From Coriobacteriia bacterium (GTDB taxonomy: Bacteria > Actinomycetota > Coriobacteriia > Coriobacteriales > UBA8131), in the NCBI GenBank assembly GCA_009784945.1, contig WQXH01000022.1, positions 1-32,912 on the forward strand: DNA of 32,912 nucleotides, written 5' to 3'. The notes under the pieces were generated by a model that worked only from the letters and a program-made list of their open reading frames with translations, ran no database searches and was not told the DNA's origin. Each line of letters begins with the position of its first letter. Position 1 is the first letter of the stretch. Of this stretch, positions 1 through 6,540 are shown in pieces. Made by a program: the position numbers and the translations under genes.

Positions 1-413
1 AGATCAACTTACAAAACACCACAGGAATATCAGGAGGCATAAGCTATGCCACTCACGTGCAAAGCATTGGCTGGCAAAGCAAAGTAAGCTTAAGCTCAAA
101 CGGCAACAACAAAACTGCTGTAAGTGGCCCCATGAGTGGTACTTCAGGTAGAGCACTCAGGCTTGAAGCCATAACCATAGAGCTTACCGGAGACTTAAAG
201 AAACACTACGACATCTACTACCGTGTACACGCACAAAAAGTAGGCTGGATGGGATGGGCAAAAAATGGCCAAGAGGCAGGTACTGCTGGTCATGCCTACA
301 GACTTGAAGGTATACAGATACTGCTGGTGCCTAAGGTAGGTGGTAAAGCACCGGGTAATGTCTATAAGGGCATTACCACGCCTGCAGGTACGCCAAAGTT
401 TATTAAGAAGTAA
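1..413 (+). CDS. ChW-repeat surface or secreted protein, C-terminal end (partial)
   Basis: The frame is open from the first complete codon (position 3) to the stop at 411-413, so the gene starts outside the window. The GTG at 57 lies inside a repeat and is unlikely to be the true start. The translation shows two copies of the ChW (clostridial hydrophobic, conserved Trp) repeat. The first has THVQSIGWQ, a GTSGRALRLEAI core and a hydrophobic tail; the second has YRVHAQKVGW, GTAGHAYRLEGI and a hydrophobic tail. ChW repeats usually occur in tandem at the ends of secreted proteins and are thought to mediate surface attachment or protein contacts. The missing N-terminal part would define the enzyme or adhesin domain. 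The last roughly 25 residues are a basic Gly/Pro/Lys tail. Domain call is confident; overall function is unknown. Confidence 0.8.
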   Translation, partial: INLQNTTGISGGISYATHVQSIGWQSKVSLSSNGNNKTAVSGPMSGTSGRALRLEAITIELTGDLKKHYDIYYRVHAQKVGWMGWAKNGQEAGTAGHAYRLEGIQILLVPKVGGKAPGNVYKGITTPAGTPKFIKK

Positions 414-445
414 AAGCTGACAAGAGCTGAGAGCTTAGAGCTTAG

Positions 446-482
446 AAGCCAGTGGAAGCAGCATAATGTCTCCACTGGCTTT
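446..482 (+). terminator. hairpin between convergent genes, likely terminator
   Basis: An 11-bp perfect inverted repeat (AAGCCAGTGGA at 446-456, TCCACTGGCTT at 471-481) with a 14-nt loop lies 33 bp after the ChW gene stop. It sits between that gene and the convergent toxin gene. The T-tract after it is weak, so this could be a bidirectional or Rho-assisted terminator. Confidence 0.5.
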
Positions 483-641
483 GTGCTTGAGAAGGAGTCT
501 TTGAAGAACTACTCTGGATTACTCTAAAGTAGCTGCCAGGGGGCGGTAGCACCTGGTGCCTAGCTAATGTATGAAGTGTCAACTTTGGTATAGGAGCATA
601 TGGGGGCATATTGAGGGCGCTGCCTTGCGCCTTTTGGGCTA

Positions 642-968
642 TTATGGAGAAATGAGAGCAACCGCCATGTTGGTCACCTTTAGCAGTGTGCTTTCTTCAA
701 GACTGCCTACCTTTGAGCCTATGGCAGACTGCTTGATAGCTGTAATCTTGTCAACCTCAACAAAACAATCTCTGTCGAGGCCGTTTCTCTGACTTGGTTT
801 TATTGCAATGCGCGTGTCAATCTCATCATTATCCATAGAGGTAAGAGGGGCAATCAATACAGAGCTTCCGGTAGAAAAACGCGGGTTTTGCATAATCAAT
901 ACAGGTCGTGGTTTTGAGGAATATGCACCACTGTGCGCGGTTACGATCTCTCCGTACGCCCACTTCAC
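642..968 (-). CDS. MazF/PemK-like toxin endoribonuclease
   Basis: Short protein (108 aa) with the MazF/PemK layout: an N-terminal WAYGEIV strand, the KPRPVLIMQN strand that holds the RPV signature, then VLIAPLTS and a C-terminal helix. The family cleaves mRNA at short sequence motifs and is neutralised by the upstream antitoxin. I chose the GTG at 968 because it overlaps the antitoxin stop as GTGA (968-965), with a GGGGAG ribosome binding site 4 nt before it. A TTG at 980 would add four residues. The RelB-type antitoxin before it makes this a mixed-family pair. The fold call is good; cleavage specificity is unknown. Confidence 0.82.
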   Translation of the reverse strand: MKWAYGEIVTAHSGAYSSKPRPVLIMQNPRFSTGSSVLIAPLTSMDNDEIDTRIAIKPSQRNGLDRDCFVEVDKITAIKQSAIGSKVGSLEESTLLKVTNMAVALISP

Positions 969-1201
969 CAGTCTCCCCAATCTGCGCGAACACTGTCCAA
1001 GAAAGCCATAGTGTCTTTTTCATCTAGCGCCCTGGCAGAGAGCGAAAGAGGAACTGCTTTTGCCTTGACTGTTTGTGTGGCAAACATTCTTACTGCGGTT
1101 GGAGCGTCCAAGCCAAGCGACTCGACAATTTTGGTGAACTCCCTCTTTAATTCTTGATCCATGCGAACAGATAAGGTCTCATTCATAACAAATCCAATCA
1201 T
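965..1201 (-). CDS. RelB/DinJ-family antitoxin
   Basis: A 78-aa protein with the RelB/DinJ ribbon-helix-helix N-terminus (NETLSVRMDQELKREF), then SLGLDAPTAVRMFATQTV, which is typical of this family, and an acidic, Trp-containing tail likely to bind the toxin. It is expected to bind its own promoter and block the MazF-like toxin translated from the overlapping frame (4-bp overlap). Two starts are possible: ATG at 1201 or ATG at 1186; the second begins exactly at the family N-terminus, and neither has a strong ribosome binding site. A TACAAT -10-like hexamer lies on the minus strand at 1227-1222, just upstream. Confidence 0.82.
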   Translation of the reverse strand: MIGFVMNETLSVRMDQELKREFTKIVESLGLDAPTAVRMFATQTVKAKAVPLSLSARALDEKDTMAFLDSVRADWGDW

Positions 1202-1338
1202 TTGCCTACACTATCTCATCAATTGTAGCATAATGAGCTGTATACTGCATTTGATTAGTCCGCCTCATCTTGAGGAGCGCATGCCAAACTTGTTGTGGGC
1301 AAAAGAACAAGAGCAGTGCCTATCACTTTGCTTTGCTG

Positions 1339-2028
1339 CTATGACTCGCTGTCTTTGATGCCCGAAAGAGCTCCTCTACTTTTTTCGCGTTCTATTGTTG
1401 TGGGTTGTCCGTGTCCTGGAAAAACCTTGGTTGCACCGGGCAGTTTTGCCAGTTGCTCAAGGCTCTTGAGCATGTGCCAATAGCTTCCGGTCGAAAAATC
1501 TGTACGCCCATACGCTCCCTCAAATAGCGTGTCGCCCGTAAGCAGCTGAGCTCCAGCCTCATCATAGAGACAGATGCTGCCTTCCGTATGACCAGGAGTA
1601 TGCAAGGTCTTAAGGCCAGCCTTTGCCAAAGGCACTTTGGCACCCTCGCTCAACGCTATTAATGTGGCTCCGTCCGAGAGCTTGCCACCTTCGTTTTCTT
1701 CACCGGAGGCTTTGACGGAACAACTAATGCCCTTTTTGGCTAAAAGTGTCTCGATGCTCTTTGCCTCGTTTTTGTGCATATACATGGTGGCACCTGTTGC
1801 TCTCCAGAGCTTGTCAAGGACTCCTGTGTGATCCCAGTGATTGTGAGTCAAAACTATGCCTTTAACTTGACGCCCCTCTATTGCCTCCAAGATCTTTTCC
1901 TCTTCTCCTCCTGGATCAACAACCAGAGCCTGATCTTTGTCATCAGTGTCAAAGATCAGATAGCAATTCATCAAAAAAAGAGGCAGCCGCTTTGCTGCCA
2001 CAGAAATACACTGGACTTGAATAGTCAA
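1339..2028 (-). CDS. metallo-beta-lactamase-fold hydrolase, glyoxalase II-like
   Basis: A 229-aa protein with the full metal-binding set of the family: H62-x-H64-x-D66-H67 (THNHWDH), H147 in PGHTEGS, D166 in GDTLF and H206 in PGHG. These bind two metal ions, and the closest general activity is hydrolysis of thioesters such as hydroxyacylglutathione or related small thiols. The start is a TTG at 2028, supported by a strong AAGGAGGAG site directly before it; the next Met would cut into the fold. It lies 23 bp after accDA and is probably the last gene of that operon. The position suggests a link to acyl-thioester metabolism, such as a thioesterase or clean-up role, but this is only inference. 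The substrate is not determined by sequence. Confidence 0.85.
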   Translation of the reverse strand: MTIQVQCISVAAKRLPLFLMNCYLIFDTDDKDQALVVDPGGEEEKILEAIEGRQVKGIVLTHNHWDHTGVLDKLWRATGATMYMHKNEAKSIETLLAKKGISCSVKASGEENEGGKLSDGATLIALSEGAKVPLAKAGLKTLHTPGHTEGSICLYDEAGAQLLTGDTLFEGAYGRTDFSTGSYWHMLKSLEQLAKLPGATKVFPGHGQPTTIEREKSRGALSGIKDSES

Positions 2029-2051
2029 AACTCCTCCTTGGGCTTTCAGCT

Positions 2052-3734
2052 CTAGCTAAACTTACGATATTTTTGGTATCGCTCGGCCAGTAAGAGGGCT
2101 TCGTCTTTGGCACAAAGCTCAACCAAGGCAGCGTGCAAAACTGCTCTCAAGGTTTCGATTGCAGTTACGGGATCTTTGTGCGCTCCCCCCACAGGCTCTT
2201 TGATGATTCCATCGATCATCTCAAAGCCCAGAAGATCTTGGGCAGTCATTTTCATGACAGAAGCCGCTTTTTCTGCCAGCGAAGCATCCTTCCAAAGAAT
2301 ACTTGCAAAACCCTCGGGGGAGAGCACCGAGTAAACGGCGTTTTCGTACATGTAGATCCTGTCAGCCAGGCCCAATGCCAGCGCTCCGCCGCTTCCGCCT
2401 TCGCCAGTTACAACGGCTATTACCGGCACCTTGAGACCACTGAGCTCAAAGAGGCAACGAGCAATTGCCTCGCCTTGTCCGCGCTCTTCGGCCTCGGCAC
2501 CAGGGTATGCCCCAGGGGTGTCAATGAGTGTGATTATTGGGCGACCAAATTTATCTGCCTGTTTTGCCAGCCGAATGAACTTCCTATAGCCTTCGGGGTG
2601 CGGCATACCAAAATTGCAGCCGATGTTCTCGTTGAGATTTGAGCCTTTGAGATGGGCTGCAACGGTAACAGGCAATCCTGCAAAACTTGCCACCCCAGCT
2701 ATCAATGAGGGGTCGTCACGAAACTGGCGATCGCCATGGAGCTCAATGAAATCATCAAAGAGCTGCGAGATAAAGGCTCTGGCACGCGGGCGAGAAAGGT
2801 GTCGAGAAAGCTCAACGTGCTCGAAGGGCGTTTTTTGTTTTGTTGCAGCTGACGCATCAGGAGAGCTGCTCTTTTCCTCGGCTGATCCTGCAGAAGACTC
2901 TAAGCCTTCATTTAGACTTGTTTGATTTGCAAGAGTAATGAGCCCGGTTACTGCTGGAGCCTTTGAGAGCAGTCCGCCATTATGGTGTTGCAGTAGCAAC
3001 GACAAGGTATTACGGAGCTTGGGCTGCGGCACGACCATGTCTACAAAACCGTTCTCTTTTTGGAACTCAGCTCTTTGAAAACCTTCTGGCAGGGTTGTGC
3101 GAATCGTCTGTTCTATTACGCGTGGACCTGCAAAGCCAATCAGAGCACCTGGTTCTGCGATGATGATGTCACCTTGCGAGGCAAAGCTTGCGGTAACGCC
3201 GCCAGTGGTTGGGTGCAACATGATGCTCAGGTACAAACCACCAGCATCAGAAAATCGGCGAATCGCTGCCGAAGTCTTTGCCATTTGCATAAGCGAAAAC
3301 ATGCCTTCTTGCATACGCGCTCCGCCGCTGGCAGAAAAAACAATCAGAGGCACTTTTTGCTTGCTGGCCAGCTCCGCACTCCGGCAAACCGCCTCGCCAA
3401 CAGCTGTGCCCATGGATCCCATCAAGAAATCCGCAAGCAACTCTACGCAAATAACGGGATGACCTTCTATGGTGCCCTGCACACAAGAGAATGCATCAGC
3501 ACGCCCACTGCGCCTTGTTAGATCTGCTGCCTTTTCTGCATAGCCAGGAAAGCTGAGTGGGTCTACTGAGGTGATGTCTTCAAACAAGGGGCGAGCAGTG
3601 TGGTAGTCCAAAACTTCATGTGAGCGTGTTTTAATGCGAATACGCCCAGAGGCCTTCTTGCGATTATTGTTACGATGCTCAGCCAGATTATCAAGGCTCG
3701 ATCTTCGCTGTATTATATGATCAAAGATGCTCAC
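2052..3734 (-). CDS. accDA: acetyl-CoA carboxylase carboxyltransferase, fused beta-alpha subunits
   Basis: One 560-aa protein joins both carboxyltransferase subunits that move CO2 from carboxybiotin to acetyl-CoA to form malonyl-CoA. Residues about 40-250 are the beta (AccD) half with SASGGARMQEG at 134-144. Residues about 252-300 are a Ser/Ala/Glu-rich linker. Residues about 301-560 are the alpha (AccA) half with DTPGAYPG at 405-412 and the oxyanion-hole loop GEGGSGGA at 444-451. The usual N-terminal zinc ribbon of AccD (four Cys) is absent: there is no Cys before residue 84, and the N-terminus is basic instead. The GTG start follows the accC stop with no gap, implying translational coupling. 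Function is confident; loss of the ribbon is directly visible. Confidence 0.93.
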   Translation of the reverse strand: MSIFDHIIQRRSSLDNLAEHRNNNRKKASGRIRIKTRSHEVLDYHTARPLFEDITSVDPLSFPGYAEKAADLTRRSGRADAFSCVQGTIEGHPVICVELLADFLMGSMGTAVGEAVCRSAELASKQKVPLIVFSASGGARMQEGMFSLMQMAKTSAAIRRFSDAGGLYLSIMLHPTTGGVTASFASQGDIIIAEPGALIGFAGPRVIEQTIRTTLPEGFQRAEFQKENGFVDMVVPQPKLRNTLSLLLQHHNGGLLSKAPAVTGLITLANQTSLNEGLESSAGSAEEKSSSPDASAATKQKTPFEHVELSRHLSRPRARAFISQLFDDFIELHGDRQFRDDPSLIAGVASFAGLPVTVAAHLKGSNLNENIGCNFGMPHPEGYRKFIRLAKQADKFGRPIITLIDTPGAYPGAEAEERGQGEAIARCLFELSGLKVPVIAVVTGEGGSGGALALGLADRIYMYENAVYSVLSPEGFASILWKDASLAEKAASVMKMTAQDLLGFEMIDGIIKEPVGGAHKDPVTAIETLRAVLHAALVELCAKDEALLLAERYQKYRKFS

Positions 3735-5114
3735 CTATAGCTCAATTCCCTCGTCGAGTGGTTGTAGTAAATCAGAGAGCTTTGAATCGAGGAAGCTCAC
3801 GTCGATTTGATTGGAGATGAAGTCCGGACTATACATCAACAGCATATAATGAAGCGGTATCGTGGTTTTTATACCGCTGATGAATGTCTCCTCAAGTGCG
3901 CGTCTCATGCGGTAGATTGCCTCATGCCTGTTGCGTCCTGAAACGATTATTTTGGCAATCATGCTGTCATAATAGGGGGTAACCTCGTATTGCGGATGAA
4001 TAGCCGTATCTACCCTGACGCCAAAACCGCTCGGTAAATGCAAAAGCTCAATTGCTCCAGGGCAAGGCTTAAAGCCATTCATGGGGTCTTCGGCATTGAT
4101 GCGACATTCAATAGCATGGCCTCTAAAGACAACCTCGTCTTGACTAAAGGAAAGCGGATAGCCAGAGGCTATGCGAATTTGCTCACGTATTATGTTGATC
4201 CCCGTGATCTTTTCGGTTACTGGATGCTCAACCTGAATACGTGTGTTCATCTCGATAAAATAATGAGAGTTATCTTCGTCAACAATGAACTCCACCGTGC
4301 CTGCATTAGTGTAGTCCACTGCGCGCGCCGCCTTGAGCGCATCGGCTGCCAGGCGATCTTGCTCCTCGTTGCTCAAAAAGACCGCCGGTGCTTCTTCCAG
4401 AAGCTTTTGGTGATTGCGCTGGATGCTGCAATCACGTGTGCCGAGATGCACATAAGAACCATGCGAATCTGCGAGTATTTGCACTTCAACATGGCGCGGC
4501 TTTAGGAGCAACTTTTCCAGATAAACACCGTTTTGACCAAAACAGGCAAGAGCCTCTGCCTGGGAGGATACAAATGCTTGCTCCATCTCCTCTGGAGAAG
4601 AGATCTTGCGTATGCCCCTGCCACCACCACCAGAAGTTGCTTTAAGCAGCACTGGGTAGCCAATCTCTTCTGCAATAGCCTTGGCTTCTTCGGCAGTCGC
4701 AACCAGGCCGTTAGATCCAGGCACAACGGGAACCCCACTCGTGCGCATGAGCTTGATGGCGGTACTCTTGTCTCCCATTGTTGCAATTGCATGAGCACTT
4801 GGGCCGATGAAGGTGATTCCCGCCTGAGCGACACGCTCTGCAAACTCGGCATTTTCTGACAAGAAACCATAGCCAGGATGAATACTGTCACAATGAGTGT
4901 ACAAGGCCGCAGAGAGGATCGCATTTTGATTGAGATAACTGTCTTTGGCAGCAGCAGGGCCTATGCAAATAGAACGTGTTGCCAGGCTCGTAAAGAACGA
5001 GTCGCGATCGGCCTCAGAAAACACTGCCACCGTCTCGATGTTCATCTCTCGGCAAGCGCGTAATATTCGTGCGGCTATCTCTCCGCGATTAGCTACTAAA
5101 ACGCGTTTTAGCAT
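3735..5114 (-). CDS. accC: acetyl-CoA carboxylase biotin carboxylase subunit
   Basis: A 459-aa protein of normal length for AccC, which uses ATP and bicarbonate to carboxylate the biotin on AccB. It starts MLKRVLVANRGEIA, the standard AccC N-terminus. The ATP-grasp glycine loop SGGGGRGIRK is at 161-170, and the metal/catalytic segment IEMNTRIQVEHPVTE at about 287-301 includes E288, N290, R292, V295, E296 and H297. The ATG at 5114 has AGAGG upstream. It lies 47 bp after accB and abuts accDA, so the operon order is acp, accB, accC, accDA. No missing residues were noticed. Confidence 0.96.
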   Translation of the reverse strand: MLKRVLVANRGEIAARILRACREMNIETVAVFSEADRDSFFTSLATRSICIGPAAAKDSYLNQNAILSAALYTHCDSIHPGYGFLSENAEFAERVAQAGITFIGPSAHAIATMGDKSTAIKLMRTSGVPVVPGSNGLVATAEEAKAIAEEIGYPVLLKATSGGGGRGIRKISSPEEMEQAFVSSQAEALACFGQNGVYLEKLLLKPRHVEVQILADSHGSYVHLGTRDCSIQRNHQKLLEEAPAVFLSNEEQDRLAADALKAARAVDYTNAGTVEFIVDEDNSHYFIEMNTRIQVEHPVTEKITGINIIREQIRIASGYPLSFSQDEVVFRGHAIECRINAEDPMNGFKPCPGAIELLHLPSGFGVRVDTAIHPQYEVTPYYDSMIAKIIVSGRNRHEAIYRMRRALEETFISGIKTTIPLHYMLLMYSPDFISNQIDVSFLDSKLSDLLQPLDEGIEL

Positions 5115-5161
5115 TTTGTGGGCCTCTGATCTTCTCTACTTGTTGGCAGCTGACTCATATT

Positions 5162-5767
5162 CTATGCACAGTCAACCGTAAACAGTGCTGCTCCAAATTC
5201 GACTAAACCACCATCTTCAAAGTGAACCTTGCTGATGGTGCCAGAGCAACCCGCATGAATCTCATTGAACATTTTCATGGCTTCGATGAGGCAAACAACC
5301 GTGTCTGTTTCAACCCTGTCGCCAACTTGAACAAACGGCAAGGCTCCTGGCTCTTTGGCTCGATACACTAATCCAACCAGAGGCGCAGAAACCTCTTTGG
5401 AGTTTGCTGGCGTGTCAGCAGCAGCTTGAGCGTTAGTGCTCAAAGTGTCCTCGGTCATGCCATTTTCTGGGCGGGTGCTTGCTGCAGTTTCCTGGGCAGC
5501 CTGTGCGGCCTGGGCAGCAAGCGTATCTGCCAATGCAGGCATCAAGGAAGCATGTGTTATATCAAGAGGTAGAGGATTCCTCTGTTCATAGTGCGATCCT
5601 TGACCCTTCTTAAGGCAAACACGAATTCCTTCTGACTCATATTCAAGATGAGACAAGTCATGCTCACCAAGCATATGGGCAAGCTTTTCCAGATGCTGCT
5701 CTGTTGCAGCGTTTGGGCAGCAAGCTGTTTCATAAGCTGCCGTTGACTCTTTTTGGGTGCTTTCCAT
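5162..5767 (-). CDS. accB: acetyl-CoA carboxylase biotin carboxyl carrier protein
   Basis: A 201-aa protein with the C-terminal biotinyl domain (about 125-201). The biotin attachment motif EAMKM is at 162-166, making K165 the biotinylated lysine; VGDRV before it and the FEDGGLVEFG hairpin after it complete the fold. Residues 1-60 form the typical helical N-terminus, and 75-122 are an Ala/Thr/Gln-rich flexible linker. It passes CO2 from AccC to the carboxyltransferase. The start at 5767 has only a weak purine-rich site before it. A 116-bp gap with part of a hairpin separates it from the upstream acp gene. No biotin ligase gene is in this window. Confidence 0.95.
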   Translation of the reverse strand: MESTQKESTAAYETACCPNAATEQHLEKLAHMLGEHDLSHLEYESEGIRVCLKKGQGSHYEQRNPLPLDITHASLMPALADTLAAQAAQAAQETAASTRPENGMTEDTLSTNAQAAADTPANSKEVSAPLVGLVYRAKEPGALPFVQVGDRVETDTVVCLIEAMKMFNEIHAGCSGTISKVHFEDGGLVEFGAALFTVDCA

Positions 5768-5867
5768 CTCGTTCTCGTTTCACTTAAACATCCCATTACT
5801 GAAGGGCTTTTCCTTGCTCCCAACTATTGCCCTCATTGATTGTGCTGCTAGAGACCCATCTTTATTC

Positions 5868-5898
5868 AAAGCCTTGCGTAAGGCTACGCAGAGGCTTT
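5868..5898 (-). other. hairpin overlapping the end of the acyl carrier protein gene
   Basis: The sequence AAAGCCT-GCGTA pairs with TACGC-AGGCTTT around a 4-nt loop and spans the acp stop codon. On the minus strand it is not followed by a T-run, so it is more likely an mRNA processing or stability element than a classic terminator. It would set acp apart from accBC-DA in expression level. Confidence 0.4.
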
Positions 5899-6150
5899 GT
5901 ATGCAGAGGCTTTGATCGAGTCAACTAGATTGACGATGTCATCAACGGTTTTCAGGTTATCTTTTTGAGGTGACCCAAGCCGTACACCAAATGCATCTTC
6001 TAGCGACATAATGAGTTCCGCAGTATCCAAGGAGTCCACTCCGAGCTCATCACATAAATGAGATTCCCGGGTAATGTGACTCTGGCTAATGCTCAAATGA
6101 GCTGCCAAAATGCGCCTCACATATTCAAATGTTGGTTCTAGTACTCCCAT
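5884..6150 (-). CDS. acp: acyl carrier protein (discrete)
   Basis: An 88-aa protein from the ATG at 6150. It has the four-helix ACP pattern and the phosphopantetheine site GVDSLD with S40, followed by TAELIMSLEDAFGV, the classic helix II. A longer reading with a start at 6282 adds 44 residues unlike any ACP, so I reject it. The C-terminus ends in KASAYKASA, made by a 15-bp duplication (the 12-bp core GCAGAGGCTTTG occurs twice). A 17-bp duplicated sequence lies directly before the start and includes the putative ribosome binding site. It leads the acc operon and is divergent from the megasynthase genes, so it may carry acyl chains to or from the synthase. It could also be the general cell ACP. 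Confidence 0.9.
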   Translation of the reverse strand: MGVLEPTFEYVRRILAAHLSISQSHITRESHLCDELGVDSLDTAELIMSLEDAFGVRLGSPQKDNLKTVDDIVNLVDSIKASAYKASA

Positions 6151-6184
6151 TTTCCCAATGCCAATCGTTTTCCCAATGCCAATC
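6150..6184 (-). repeat. 17-bp tandem duplication before the acp start
   Basis: Two perfect copies of a 17-bp unit (plus strand TTTTCCCAATGCCAATC, at 6150-6166 and 6168-6184) end at the acp ATG. Read on the minus strand, each copy ends in TTGGGAAAA, so the putative ribosome binding site is present twice. Copy-number change here could alter acp translation. Confidence 0.7.
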
Positions 6185-6411
6185 TTCTGCACTACTCCTG
6201 CAGAAATGAGGTGATAGATATGTCCTATACATTCTAGAGAAGAAAAGCTCTGAGTCAAGGTACAAGAAGGAAAATAATGCAAGCTAAACTACTTTTTGGT
6301 GTGCAAATAGCTTGTTACTGCTTGCGAAATGCGCAGGCGAAAAATTTCTTAAAAAAGTTTGATAAGTGAGGTGACAAAATGGGTGCTAACAGTATCTTTA
6401 TTTGTGTAATG

Positions 6412-6444
6412 ATGTGCACATTGTGAGAAAGAAAGTGTTATTAT
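6412..6444 (+). promoter_or_regulatory. candidate promoter and operator of the megasynthase operon
   Basis: An extended -10 element (TG, one base, TATTAT; 6436-6444) lies about 97 bp before the synthase start. A perfect 10-bp palindrome, ATGTGCACAT (6412-6421), sits where a -35 box would be, so a dimeric regulator bound there could block transcription. The -35 itself matches poorly. The remaining part of the 390-bp divergent region must also hold the acc/acp promoter, which I could not place. Predicted only. Confidence 0.35.
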
Positions 6445-6482
6445 GGCTACTTCGTTTTTTGGGCTGGAAGACAAGCTTGCAG

Positions 6483-6494
6483 CAGCTATAGCTG
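6483..6494. promoter_or_regulatory. 12-bp palindrome in the megasynthase leader
   Basis: CAGCTATAGCTG is a perfect 12-bp palindrome between the candidate promoter and the synthase start. It could be an operator or a short mRNA hairpin; the sequence alone does not decide. Confidence 0.3.
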
Positions 6495-6540
6495 TAAAAC
6501 TAAGCTAGATGAAAAAAAATACTATGATGAGGGATGCATT

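Noticed and set aside
6151-6282. N-terminal extension of the acyl carrier protein
   Set aside because: The 44 extra residues are encoded partly by the 17-bp duplication and do not resemble any ACP.
6443-6508. A 21-codon frame (MATSFFGLEDKL...) in the synthase leader
   Set aside because: Its ATG lies on the candidate -10 box, so it would not be in the transcript, and it has no good ribosome binding site.
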